Under the pieces are notes generated by a model. The model was not told the origin of the DNA, made no database searches, and saw only the letters and a program-made list of their open reading frames with translations. The translations under genes were made by a program, and so were the position numbers. A stretch of DNA of 50,111 bases from Xanthobacteraceae bacterium (GTDB lineage Bacteria > Pseudomonadota > Alphaproteobacteria > Rhizobiales > Xanthobacteraceae): assembly GCA_009694215.1 (NCBI GenBank), contig SHVN01000009.1, forward strand, positions 1 to 50,111. The letters are read 5' to 3'. Shown piece by piece: positions 1-8,625 of this stretch (its first letter is position 1; each line of letters begins with the position of its first letter).

Positions 1-1110
1 GACAGCATGCCGATCACCAGCGCGAGTGACCAGGGCCATCCGCCGGCCTCGTAGGCCAGCGCCGGCAGCCAGCCGCCGAAGGTGCCGCCAATGTAGAACG
101 AGGTCACGTAGAGCCCGACCGCGGCGGACGTTCCGGTTTTGGCGGTGCTGGCGACGAAGCTTGTCGACGAGGCCTGGGTGAGGATGCCGCAGGTCGAGGT
201 GATGACGAGGCTTCGCACGATCGCGGTCACCGAGGGAATCAGGCTGATCAGCATCCCGCAGGCCCACACGCCCAGCACGAAGTTGCGCCGCCCGAGCCAG
301 GCGATGGCCCGGCCGAGCCACAGCGCCGCCGCCGAGCCGACGAGATAGACCACGAAGATCGAGCCGAGGAAGGCGGGCGATTTGTTGAACGGCGGGGCGG
401 CAAGATGAAAGCTCAGATAGGTGAAGGTGGCGATGAAATTGAACAGCACGCCGAAGCCGACCGCGAATGTGGCGAGCAGCCTTGGGTTGCGCAGGTGCGC
501 GACCATCTGCCGGAGCGAGGTGCCGATATCGGTGGCGCGGACGAACTTCCGCTCCGGCGTCAGCAGCAGCGCCACCACCGCGAGGCAGATCACCGAGCAG
601 GCGGCGAGCGCCAGGAAGCCGCCGCGCCAGCCGACATATTCCGTCAGCATCCCGGGGATGAAGCGCCCAAAAAAAGCCGCCGATGGCGGACGCCGAGGCA
701 TAGAGGCCGAACACGCCATTAGCCTCGCCGGGTGGCCATACGTCGCCGATATAGGCGATGGCCACCGCGAAGATCGGCGGCAGCAGAAGCCCGTGCATGA
801 AGCGCCGGAAGATGACCTGATTCAGTGTCGGCGCCAGCGCCGTCATGGTGGCCGGGATGAGCAGGAGCGCCATCGCCACGACGATCAGGCGCTTGCGCCC
901 GATCACGTCGGACAGCGCCCCGGTGAACGGCGCGGTGGCGGCGACCGCGAGCGTGCCGGCGGTGATGATCAGGCCCGCATCGGCCGCGCCCACCTCGTAC
1001 TGGCGCGCCATCATCGGCAGCACGGCCTGCGGCGCGTAGAGGTGCAGAAATGCGCCGATGGCGCAGAAGGCGACGGCGATGCGGCGTCGGTCGACCAGCA
1101 TGGGAGACAT
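1..1110 (-). pseudogene. MFS transporter, frameshifted, 3' end beyond window
   Basis: An inner-membrane major facilitator superfamily exporter, resembling YnfM-type 12-helix permeases. Reading from ATG at 1110 (a second in-frame ATG lies at 1101), the N-terminal half gives hydrophobic helices and the MFS motif A, GALSDVIGRKRL. The reading frame changes in a run of seven A at 669-675 (seven T on the coding strand). Six would keep GGFFGRFIPG in frame. Past that point the correct frame carries on cleanly to the window edge, with typical helices such as IGGTFGGWLPAL. The gene is therefore either a one-base pseudogene or a homopolymer sequencing error. It diverges from the NIPSNAP gene at 1193. 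The family is well supported; the substrate is unknown. Confidence 0.75.
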
Positions 1111-1192
1111 TCAGCAAAAATCTGTTGACCGGGCTACGCCGGTCCCGGGACTATCGCCCAGCGCGCCATCATGCGCCAAAAGGGAGGTTTCC

Positions 1193-1519
1193 TTGCTCGT
1201 CGATCACCGCACCTACAAGATCAAGCCCGGCCACATGAACACGCATCTCGCCATCTACGAGGAGTTCGGCCTCAAGGCGCAGTGGAAGCACCTCGGCGAG
1301 CCGCACGCCTATATGTTCGCAGAATCGGGCGCGATGAACTCGCTGGTGCACCAGTGGGTCTACAAGGACGCTGTTGACCGCGCCGCGCGCCGAGCCGAAA
1401 TGATGAAGGACCCGGACTGGCTGATCTATGTGAAGAAGCTGGCCGAATCCGCTCTGCTGGTAGATCAGCAGACCTCGCTGATGGTGCCGGCGAAGTTTTC
1501 GCCGCAGTTGAAGAAGTAG
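1193..1519 (+). CDS. NIPSNAP family protein
   Basis: A protein of 108 residues with the NIPSNAP (dimeric alpha-beta barrel) pattern. It opens LVDHRTYKIKPGHMNTHLAI and has a central W-K-H-L-G and a 'VHQWVYKD' segment, with Arg/Lys-rich helices after it. I chose the TTG at 1193 because AGGGAGG lies at 1181-1187 with ideal spacing and homology starts at once. The longer frame from 1058 would add a low-quality leader that overlaps the divergent MFS gene. These small proteins often accompany degradative enzymes in soil bacteria, but no reaction can be given. It reads toward the ThDP enzyme at 1641, 121 bases on, and could be co-transcribed with it. Confidence 0.8.
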   Translation: MLVDHRTYKIKPGHMNTHLAIYEEFGLKAQWKHLGEPHAYMFAESGAMNSLVHQWVYKDAVDRAARRAEMMKDPDWLIYVKKLAESALLVDQQTSLMVPAKFSPQLKK

Positions 1520-1547
1520 CGCGGGCTGAAAGCGAGCGGCACACTCA

Positions 1548-1576
1548 CTTCCTTCTCCCACAAGGGGAGAGGGAAG
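1548..1576. repeat. Short imperfect palindrome between genes
   Basis: CTTCCTTCTCCC and GGGGAGAGGGAAG form an imperfect inverted repeat around ACAA. It resembles the abundant short GC-rich palindromes of Rhizobiales spacers. There is no T-run after it, so it is a weak terminator candidate at best. Confidence 0.45.
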
Positions 1577-1640
1577 AGAGCCCGGCGATGACGCCGTGCT
1601 ATGTTGTACGCGGTAGAGAAACTGGACGGAGACAACAACA

Positions 1641-3326
1641 ATGCGCGCCAATGACGGCACCCGCACCGGCGGCGAAATCCTGATTGACCAGCTCGTCGTC
1701 CATGGCGTGCAGCACGTGTTCTGCGTGCCGGGCGAGAGCTATCTCGCGGCGCTGGACGCCTTCTACGACCGGCCGATCAATCTCACCGTCTGCCGGCAGG
1801 AGGGCGGCGCTACCATGATGGCGGAGGCGGTCGGCAAGGTGACCGGCCGGCCCGGCGTGGTGTTCTGCACCCGCGGGCCCGGCGCCACCAACGCCTCGCC
1901 CGGCATCCACATCGCCAAGCAGGACTCCACGCCGCTGATCGTGTTCGTCGGCCAGGTCGCCCGCGAGATGCGCGAGCGCGAGGCGTTCCAGGAGCTCGAC
2001 TACCGCGCGGTGTTCGGCACCATGGCGAAATGGGCCACGGAGATCGACGATCCGGCGCGCATCCCCGAAATCGTGTCGCGCGCCTTCTACACCGCCTGCA
2101 ATGGCCGGCCCGGCCCGGTGGTCATCGCCTTGCCGGAGGACATGCTGGTCGAGCGGGTCGCTGTGCCCGACGCGCCGGCCTTCGAGCCGGTCGAGACCTG
2201 GCCTGGCCCGGCTGAGATGGCGAAACTGCAGAAGCTTCTCTGGGCCGCGAAGTCGCCGATCGTGCTCGTCGGCGGCAGCCGCTGGTCGGAAGCGGCGACC
2301 GCTTCGCTGGCGCGCTTCGCCGAGCGTTTTGCCGTGCCGGTCGCGACCACCTTCCGCCGCACCCACCTGATTGACTCAAGCCATCCGAGCTACTCGGGCG
2401 ACGTAGGTCTCGGCATCAACCCAAAGCTGCTCGCCCGCATCAAGGCGTCCGACCTGATCGTGCTGATCGGCGGGCGGCTCGGCGAAATCCCCTCGCAGAG
2501 CTATTCGCTGCTCGACATCCCCGGGCCGCGCCAGACCTTCGTGCATGTTCATCCCGGCGCGGAAGAACTCGGCCGCGTCTATCGCCCGCATCTGGCGATC
2601 CATGCCGCGCCCACGGGCTTTGCCGCGGCGCTGGAGGGCTTGCAGCCGCCGAACGAGATTTCCTGGGCTGCGCAGACCAAGGTCGCCCACGCCGACTATG
2701 TCGAATGGACCGAGAAGGCGACGCCGCAGCCCGGCGGCGTGAACCTCGGCGAAATCGTCGTGTGGCTGCGCCAGAATCTGCCGGAGGACGCCTTCATCAC
2801 CACCGGCGCCGGCAACTTCTCGGCCTGGGTGCATCGCTTCTACCGCTTCCGCCGCTTCGCCACCCACATCGGGCCGACCGCTGGCTCGATGGGCTATGGC
2901 GTGCCGTCGGCGCTCGGCATCAAGCGCGCGTTTCCCGATCGCACGGTGGTCTGCTTCTCCGGCGACGGCGACTTCCTGATGAACGGCCAGGAGTTCGCCA
3001 CCGCCGTCCAGTACGGCATTCCGGTCATCGTCGTCGTGGTCGACAACGGCACCTATGGCACTATCCGCATGCACCAGGAGCGCGAATATCCGACCCGCGT
3101 GGTCGGCACTGAGCTGAAAAATCCGGATTTTTGCGCCTACGCCAAAGCCTTCGGCGGCTTTGGCGTCACGGTGGAGAAAACCGCCGATTTCGCCGCCGCC
3201 TTCAGGGCCGCGGAAAAATCCGGCAAGCCCGCGATCATCCACCTCAAGGTGGACACCAACGCCTCGACGCCTGGGCTGACGCTGGAAGGCATCCGCGCCA
3301 AGGCGCTGGCGAACCCGAAACCATAG
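1641..3326 (+). CDS. Thiamine-diphosphate-dependent enzyme, acetolactate-synthase-like
   Basis: A 561-residue cytoplasmic enzyme of the POX/ALS/benzoylformate-decarboxylase superfamily. The Pyr domain opens with GGEILIDQLVVHGVQHVFCV, and the ThDP-activating glutamate is Glu54 in CRQEGGATMM. The central domain carries SPIVLVGGS. The PP domain has the GDGDFLMN...VVDNGTYGT magnesium/ThDP motif from about residue 440. Length matches the family. There is no small ALS regulatory subunit next to it and biosynthetic ilvB normally has one, so a catabolic role (decarboxylation or carboligation of a 2-oxo acid) is more likely. The ATG at 1641 follows GGAGACAACAACA. It converges on the binding-protein gene at 3453. 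Substrate not determinable. Confidence 0.85.
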   Translation: MRANDGTRTGGEILIDQLVVHGVQHVFCVPGESYLAALDAFYDRPINLTVCRQEGGATMMAEAVGKVTGRPGVVFCTRGPGATNASPGIHIAKQDSTPLIVFVGQVAREMREREAFQELDYRAVFGTMAKWATEIDDPARIPEIVSRAFYTACNGRPGPVVIALPEDMLVERVAVPDAPAFEPVETWPGPAEMAKLQKLLWAAKSPIVLVGGSRWSEAATASLARFAERFAVPVATTFRRTHLIDSSHPSYSGDVGLGINPKLLARIKASDLIVLIGGRLGEIPSQSYSLLDIPGPRQTFVHVHPGAEELGRVYRPHLAIHAAPTGFAAALEGLQPPNEISWAAQTKVAHADYVEWTEKATPQPGGVNLGEIVVWLRQNLPEDAFITTGAGNFSAWVHRFYRFRRFATHIGPTAGSMGYGVPSALGIKRAFPDRTVVCFSGDGDFLMNGQEFATAVQYGIPVIVVVVDNGTYGTIRMHQEREYPTRVVGTELKNPDFCAYAKAFGGFGVTVEKTADFAAAFRAAEKSGKPAIIHLKVDTNASTPGLTLEGIRAKALANPKP

Positions 3327-3333
3327 GGACTTG

Positions 3334-3439
3334 TGTCCCGGACGCGGTGCACCGCTGATCCGGGACCGTTCCAAGCTCAACATTCTTAGCGGTCCTGGGT
3401 CCGCAGCGCATCACTTCGTGCTGCGCTGCACCCGGGACA
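3334..3439. repeat. Dispersed palindromic repeat (TGTCCCGG family), copy 1
   Basis: About 106 bases starting TGTCCCGGACGCGGTGCA and ending with its near inverse, TGCACCCGGGACA. Inside are further dyads (GGGACC/GGTCC, GCAGCGCATCACTTCGTGC). A second copy lies at 43315-43446. It sits between two converging genes and probably folds into a long hairpin, so it could also end transcription from both sides. Such mobile palindromes are common in Bradyrhizobiaceae spacers. Confidence 0.75.
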
Positions 3440-3452
3440 CGGGCTGCAGCCT

Positions 3453-4454
3453 TCACTTCAACCTTGCCGCCGCCTCCTGAACGATGCTCAGGTCGGAATA
3501 CTTCTGCACGTCGAACTTCGCCTTGTAGAAGCCCAGCGCCTGGGTCTGATCGACGTTGGCCTGCAGCGCCTTCAGGTCCGGCATCAGGTTGCCGTTGCGG
3601 GCGTAGTCCTGGTCGGTGAACAGCCAGGGGAACCGCTCCGGCGGAATCCTGGTGAGCTTGGACGCGATCTTCACTGCCTCGTCGTGGTTTTCCGGATCGA
3701 GATACCAGCGCACGACGCGCAGCGCGTCCTCCATGAAATCCACCATTGCGGCGCGGTTCTTGTCGATGAAGCTCTTGCGCGCCGTCCATACGATCATCTG
3801 CGTGACGCCCATGATGTCGCGCTGAGTGAACAGGATGCGGCCCTTCTCCTTGATCTCCGGGTCGTGCTGGAACGGCACCACACTCGGGATCAGGTCGGTC
3901 TTCTTGTCGAGCAGCATGGCCTTCTGCGCCGGCAGCGGCGCCTCGATGAAGGTGTAGTCGCGCTTGTCCTCGAGGCCGTGCTTCTTGAGCATCGCGCGCA
4001 TGGCGACGTCGACCGCGCTGCCCGCGGCGTTGCTCGACACCACCTTGCCCTTGAGGTCCTCGACCTTCCTGACGGGGCTATCCTTGAGCACGTAATACTG
4101 CGTGGTCGATTTTCCCGGCACTCCATCCTGGAACTGGTCGGAGATGACGCGAATGTCCTCCATGCCGGCGTTTTGGATGGCGATGCCGAGCGACGAATAC
4201 GAATGATTGCCGATCTCGATCTCGTTGTTCGCCATGGCCTGCACCAGCGCCGGTGTGCCTGCGATGCGGACCACTTCGAGCTGGTAGGACTTGCCGTTGT
4301 GCCTGAGCAGATCGGGCTTCTCCGGCAGGAGCGGCGCCCAGTCCGACGGCGCGAGCACATAGCTCAGGCGGATTTTCACGGGATCGGCCGCTTGTGCGGC
4401 GCTGAGGGTGAAGGCGGTGGCAATCAGCGGCAGCACGATTCTCAATGAGCGCAT
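3453..4454 (-). CDS. ABC transporter substrate-binding protein (NitT/TauT-like)
   Basis: A 333-residue periplasmic binding protein of the SsuA/TauA/THI5-like fold. It has a Sec signal peptide (MRSLRIVLPLIATAFTLSAA, cleavage near AQA-AD). Typical fold features follow: the ligand-site stretch ALVQAMANNEIEIGN and the inter-lobe segment DLKGKVVSSNAAGSAVD. No permease or ATPase gene is adjacent, so it is an orphan or uses a transporter encoded elsewhere. The ATG at 4454 has AGGACGCC just upstream on the coding strand. It diverges from a TetR regulator at 4601, which is the likely local controller. The ligand is unknown. I saw no thiamine riboswitch in the leader, so a thiamine-precursor role has no support here. 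Confidence 0.85.
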   Translation of the reverse strand: MRSLRIVLPLIATAFTLSAAQAADPVKIRLSYVLAPSDWAPLLPEKPDLLRHNGKSYQLEVVRIAGTPALVQAMANNEIEIGNHSYSSLGIAIQNAGMEDIRVISDQFQDGVPGKSTTQYYVLKDSPVRKVEDLKGKVVSSNAAGSAVDVAMRAMLKKHGLEDKRDYTFIEAPLPAQKAMLLDKKTDLIPSVVPFQHDPEIKEKGRILFTQRDIMGVTQMIVWTARKSFIDKNRAAMVDFMEDALRVVRWYLDPENHDEAVKIASKLTRIPPERFPWLFTDQDYARNGNLMPDLKALQANVDQTQALGFYKAKFDVQKYSDLSIVQEAAARLK

Positions 4455-4600
4455 GGCGTCCTCCCGAAAGGATCGTTGGTTGGCGCAAGACTAGCACCGC
4501 GTCCGGAGGGCACGAGGGCAAAGCACGGCCGGCCTTCGTGTTTGCGGATGGGCGTTTCGCATTGCGTTTTGGGGTGAATCATTGTTCAGTCTTTCGAATC
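4455..4600. promoter_or_regulatory. Divergent promoter region, binding protein / TetR regulator
   Basis: These 146 bases separate oppositely oriented genes, so both promoters and any TetR operator must lie here or in the gene starts. A GC-rich dyad (CACGGCCGGCC...CGTG) and a weak TGAA-N6-TTCA dyad next to the regulator start are visible. Neither is strong enough to name as the operator. Confidence 0.4.
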
Positions 4601-5272
4601 ATGGCCTATCGCCGCACCGAAAACGTGGTTCGCAGGCTCAACGCGCGACACGACGCCATCGTCGATGCGGCGCGGGATGCGGCCACGGAAGGCGGAATGG
4701 CGGCGATCCAGATCGTGCCGGTGGCGGCGCGGGCGGGCGTCGCGGCGGGCACCGTCTATCGCTACTTCCCCAGCAAGATCGAGCTCATAGGCGCGCTGGT
4801 CGAGAGCGAATCCGAAAGCGAAATCAAGGCGGTACGGCGGGCGGCCGATGCCGCGCCGGGGCCGCTGTCGGCGCTTGCCGCAGGCGTCGCGACCTTCGGT
4901 GCCCGCGCGCTCCGCCGCCGGCGGCTCGCCTGGGCGGTGATCGCCGAACCGATTGATAGCGATACGGAATCCGTGCGGCTGAAATATCGTCGCGACCTAG
5001 CCGCCGAGTTCGAGGCGCGCATCCGCGCGGCGATCGACGGCGGCCATCTGCCGGAGCAGGATACTGAGCGCGCCGCGCTCGGCATGCTCGGCGCCATGCT
5101 CGAAGGTCTTATCGGCCCGCTCGCGCCGGAACCTGGCGATGAACAGGCTGCTCACGCCCGCTTGCGCGAGGCGGTGCAGACGCTGACGCTGTTCGCGCTG
5201 CGCGGGCTCGGCGTGGTCGATGCGCACGCCCGCGGCCTCGTGGTGCAGACCGTGCTGCCGGGCGAAGGGTAG
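4601..5272 (+). CDS. TetR/AcrR family transcriptional regulator
   Basis: A 223-residue repressor. The N-terminal helix-turn-helix follows the TetR pattern: IVDAARDAATEGGMAAIQI, then VAARAGVAAGTVYRYFPSK at about residues 45-63, the usual recognition helix with YRYF. The all-alpha C-terminal ligand-binding half has no recognisable ligand signature. I chose the ATG at 4601 (MAYRRTENVV) because it gives the normal TetR length. Upstream in-frame codons would run into the divergent gene. It probably controls the divergent binding protein at 3453-4454, itself, or both. It ends two bases before the end of the opposing ligase gene. Confidence 0.87.
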   Translation: MAYRRTENVVRRLNARHDAIVDAARDAATEGGMAAIQIVPVAARAGVAAGTVYRYFPSKIELIGALVESESESEIKAVRRAADAAPGPLSALAAGVATFGARALRRRRLAWAVIAEPIDSDTESVRLKYRRDLAAEFEARIRAAIDGGHLPEQDTERAALGMLGAMLEGLIGPLAPEPGDEQAAHARLREAVQTLTLFALRGLGVVDAHARGLVVQTVLPGEG

Positions 5273-5274
5273 GG

Positions 5275-6392
5275 CTACCGCAGCGTCGTCTCTGCGAGCC
5301 AGTCGGTGACGGCGGCGAGCGCGCGGGCGCGGCCTCCGGTCTTTCCGATCCTCTCATACACCGCCATCTGCGTGTCGGCCGAGGTGCCGGAGCTGACGAT
5401 GGTGCGGCAGCGCTGCAATTCGGCAAGGCAGCCGAGCGCGTCGGCGTCTTTGGTGAGATCTTCGATCACCTGATCCACCAGGCTCGCGACCGAGATCGCG
5501 CCGCCATGACCGATGAAGGTGCCGCGTACGCCGTAGCGTTGCGCGCGCCACTTGTTCTCGACGACGATCGCGCGGCCGATCGCATCGATGTTGCGGTTGA
5601 GCTCAGGATTGTAAACGAGGTGACGCGCCAGCGAGCGCCAGAGCGCGGCGATGGCAATGGTGTCGTCCAGCAGGGTCGGGACGTCCGGGGCTCGCAGCTC
5701 CAGGGTCGGATGCTTCAGCGACGGCCTGATCGACCACCAGACGTAGCTCGCATCCTTCATGACGCCGGCCTTCACCAGCGCGCCCACATAGGCTTCGAAA
5801 TCGTCCTTGTTGCGAAACAGCTCGGGCACGCCCGTCCGCGGCAGCTCATCGTAGGCCGCGAGCCGATAGTCCTTGAGCCCGGTCGGACGCGAATTCCAGA
5901 ACGGCGACGACGTCGAAAGCGCCACGAACAGCGGCAGGTAGGGAAGCATGCGCATCATCACGTCGACGCGGTCGTCCGGGTCCGGCAGCTCGATATGCAC
6001 ATGAAGGCCGCACAGCATGTTGCGCTGGCCGATCATCTGCAGGTCGTCCATCACCGCGTCGTAGCGTTCGCCTTCGGATTGCTGCGCCCGGCCCCAGTCG
6101 GCGGTCGGATGGGTGCCTGCGGCGATGATGGCGAGCCGTGGTCGGCGGCGATTTTCGCCACGGTCTGGCGCAGATGCCGCAGCTCGGCCGCGGCGGTGCG
6201 AATGTCATGATGTGGCAGCGTCGCGACCTCGCACTGCGATTGCAGGAATTCGCCCATGACCTGGCCGTTGGTGGCCTTCCTGGCGATATCCAGAAAGGTC
6301 TTGGGCATGTTGCGCGTCACGAGCTTCGTGTTCGCGTCGACCAGGAAGTACTCTTCCTCGATGCCGAACGTGTATGCGTTCTTCTTGGCCAT
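5275..6392 (-). pseudogene. YbdK-type carboxylate-amine ligase, frameshifted
   Basis: A member of the glutamate-cysteine ligase 2 (GCS2/YbdK) family, ATP-dependent carboxylate-amine ligases. The start at 6392 (MAKKNAYTFGIEEEYFLVD) has GGAGG upstream and carries the family motif GIEEEYFLVD. Frame is lost between 6131 and 6137, where one base appears to be missing. Before it the protein reads VAKIAADHG; after it, in the next frame, [19 protein letters not shown] continues to a normal C-terminus (DWLAETTLR). The family motif [10 protein letters not shown] follows the break. Joined, the product is about 372 residues, the usual size. It is a recent pseudogene or a sequencing error; clean homology on both sides favours a very recent event. 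Confidence 0.8.
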
Positions 6393-6563
6393 CGCGGGTC
6401 GCCTCCGATGTGTGTCCGGCAACTCGCGTGATCGCAGACTTGATTCGGGATTTTCGGGAGAGCGGAGCATGGGCACCCTCCGGGGTTGGGCCAGCACGGA
6501 GCGCTCGCCCGGCATGGGCGCCGGGCAACCGCCCCGCAATGACGCCTGAGAGGCCAAAAGGTT

Positions 6564-6589
6564 CCGCGCGCCAGAAGGCGCGCGGTTTT
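6564..6589 (-). terminator. Probable intrinsic terminator after cytochrome c gene
   Basis: A perfect 9-bp stem, CCGCGCGCC/GGCGCGCGG, with an AGAA loop lies 27 bases past the cytochrome c stop. On the minus strand the stem is followed by AACCTTTT, on the plus strand by TTTTC. It most likely ends the cytochrome transcript. The T-tract is weak on that strand. Confidence 0.55.
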
Positions 6590-6615
6590 CGGTAAATGAT
6601 TGAAAGTACGGGCTG

Positions 6616-7005
6616 TTATTTGGCCCCGTCGGCCTTGAATTGCTTCAGATAGGCCCAAAGGTTGGCAATTTCCGTTTCGTTCTTGATGCCGGCGAAGGCC
6701 ATCTTGGTGCCCGGCACCTTGGCCATCGGATTCTGGATGTAGTCCTTGAAGGTGGCGTCGCTCCAGGTTATGTCGGCCTTCTTGTTGGCCTCGCTGTAGC
6801 TGTATTCGGCGACGGTGCCGGACTTGCGGCCGTCGAGGCCATTGAGCACCGGCCCGATCTTGTTGCGCGCGTCGGCGCCGACCGAATGGCAGGGGCCGCA
6901 CTTGCGGAAGGATTGCTCGCCCGCGGCAAGATCCTGGGCTTTTGCGGCGTTTGCCATCCCCACCGTGGCGCCAAATGCCAACGCGGCCAATACCAGCGAT
7001 TTCAT
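6616..7005 (-). CDS. Class I c-type cytochrome (c2/c550-like)
   Basis: A 129-residue periplasmic electron carrier. It has a Sec signal peptide (MKSLVLAALAFGATVGMANA). One heme-attachment motif, CGPCH, lies near residue 36, preceded by AAGEQSFRK. The sixth-ligand methionine is in VPGTKMAFAGI. This is the mitochondrial-type cytochrome c2/c550 layout. I set the start at 7005, not the longer in-frame start at 7125, because the signal peptide begins there and GGGAG precedes it at proper distance. It diverges from the FAD oxidase gene at 7112. It likely shuttles electrons to a terminal oxidase. Family assignment is firm; the partner is not visible. Confidence 0.92.
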   Translation of the reverse strand: MKSLVLAALAFGATVGMANAAKAQDLAAGEQSFRKCGPCHSVGADARNKIGPVLNGLDGRKSGTVAEYSYSEANKKADITWSDATFKDYIQNPMAKVPGTKMAFAGIKNETEIANLWAYLKQFKADGAK

Positions 7006-7111
7006 AATGCTATGCTCCCTCAAGGCCCGAAACCATTTCGGCACGGTTCCGGGCGGTTGTACAATCACTTCCGCCGGTCGATCAACGCTCGAAATCGGAT
7101 TCGGATCGCAC

Positions 7112-8605
7112 ATGTCTGTCATCATGCCAGCCGCCGATGAGGCCGTGCTTGCCCGCCGCGCGCAGATCGTGGCCGATCTGCAGTCGATCGTGCCGGGCGA
7201 GGGGGTGATCTCGGCCGAGCGGGCGATGCGGCCTTACGAATCCGACGGGCTCACCGCCTACAAGCAGCTGCCGATGGTGGTCGTGTTGCCGGAGACCACC
7301 GACCAGGTCTCCAGCGTGCTGCGCTATTGCCACGACAACGGCGTGCGGGTGGTGCCGCGCGGGGCGGGCACTTCGCTGTCCGGCGGGGCCTTGCCGTTGG
7401 TCGATGGCGTGCTGCTGGGCATGGGCAAATTCAGCCGCATCCGCGAGATCGATTTAGCCAACCGCGTCGTGGTGGCCGAGCCCGGCGTCACCAATCTCGC
7501 CATCAGCACGGCGGTGCAGGGCGAGGGCTTCTACTACGCCCCCGATCCCTCGTCGCAGATCGCCTGCACCATCGGCGGCAACGTTGCGGAAAATTCCGGC
7601 GGCGTGCATTGCCTGAAATACGGCATGACCACCAACAACATCCTCGGCCTGGAAATGGTGCTGATGACCGGCGAGGTTCTTCGCCTTGGCGGCAAGCATC
7701 TTGATTCCGGCGGCTATGATCTGCTCGGCATCATCGCCGGTTCCGAAGGCCTGCTCGGCGTGGTGACGGAAGTCACGGTCCGTATCCTGAAGAAGCCGGA
7801 AACCGCGCGCGCGGTCCTGGTAGGCTTCCCGAGCGTGGAGGATGCCGGCGAATGCGTCTCGCGCATCATCGGCGCGGGCATCATCCCCGGGGGCATGGAG
7901 ATGATGGACCGGCCGGCGATCCACGCCACCGAGGAGTTCGTCCACGCGGGCTACCCGCTCGACGTCGAGGCGTTGCTGATCGTCGAACTGGACGGGCCCG
8001 CGGCCGAGGTCGATCACCTGATCGAGCGCGTGGCGGAGATCGCCAAGGGCTGCCGTTCGACCACGCTGCGGGTGTCGAATTCGGAAGACGAGCGCGTGCT
8101 GTTCTGGGCGGGCCGCAAGGCCGCGTTCCCCGCGGTCGGCCGCATCTCGCCCGACTACTACTGCATGGACGGCACCATCCCGCGGGCGAAGCTGCCGCTC
8201 GTGCTCAAGCGCATCCGCGAACTGTCGGAGCACTATGGGCTTCGCGTCGCCAACGTGTTCCACGCCGGCGACGGCAACCTGCATCCGCTCATCCTCTACG
8301 ACGCCAACAAGCCGGGCGAGCTGGAGAAGACCGAGGAGTTCGGTTCGGAGATACTCAGGCTCTGCGTCGAGGTCGGCGGCGTGCTCACCGGCGAGCACGG
8401 CGTCGGCGTGGAAAAACGCGACCTGATGCCGGCGATGTTCAACGAGATCGATCTCAATCAGCAGCAGCGGCTGAAATGCGCCTTCGACGCGCAGGGCCTG
8501 CTCAATCCCGGCAAGGTGTTCCCGCAGTTGCATCGCTGCGCCGAGTTGGGCCGGCTGCATGTGCATGCGGGCAAGCTGCCGTTCCCGGATATTCCGAGGT
8601 TCTGA
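7112..8605 (+). CDS. glcD: FAD-binding oxidase, glycolate oxidase subunit GlcD-like
   Basis: A 497-residue flavoprotein of the PCMH (VAO/BergBerg) type. The FAD-binding domain reads RVVPRGAGTSLSGGALP at about residues 85-100, followed by APDPSSQIACTIGGNVAENSGG. The C-terminal cap has NVFHAGDGNLHP and ends with LTGEHGVGVEKRDLM and LNPGKVFP, all typical of GlcD and D-lactate dehydrogenases. The reaction would be oxidation of a 2-hydroxy acid (glycolate or D-lactate) to the 2-oxo acid. glcE and glcF, which usually follow glcD, are absent; a Sel1-repeat gene comes next. I used the ATG at 7112 because the longer frame from 6815 runs antisense through the cytochrome gene. Confidence 0.88.
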   Translation: MSVIMPAADEAVLARRAQIVADLQSIVPGEGVISAERAMRPYESDGLTAYKQLPMVVVLPETTDQVSSVLRYCHDNGVRVVPRGAGTSLSGGALPLVDGVLLGMGKFSRIREIDLANRVVVAEPGVTNLAISTAVQGEGFYYAPDPSSQIACTIGGNVAENSGGVHCLKYGMTTNNILGLEMVLMTGEVLRLGGKHLDSGGYDLLGIIAGSEGLLGVVTEVTVRILKKPETARAVLVGFPSVEDAGECVSRIIGAGIIPGGMEMMDRPAIHATEEFVHAGYPLDVEALLIVELDGPAAEVDHLIERVAEIAKGCRSTTLRVSNSEDERVLFWAGRKAAFPAVGRISPDYYCMDGTIPRAKLPLVLKRIRELSEHYGLRVANVFHAGDGNLHPLILYDANKPGELEKTEEFGSEILRLCVEVGGVLTGEHGVGVEKRDLMPAMFNEIDLNQQQRLKCAFDAQGLLNPGKVFPQLHRCAELGRLHVHAGKLPFPDIPRF

Positions 8606-8625
8606 GTCTTGTCAGAGAAGCCGCA

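Noticed and set aside
4340-4600. Possible thiamine riboswitch before the NitT/TauT-like binding protein
   Set aside because: No THI-box core or expected stem order could be found in the leader.
6815-7111. 99-codon N-terminal extension of glcD
   Set aside because: Overlaps the cytochrome c gene antisense and lacks homology; ATG 7112 fits GlcD.
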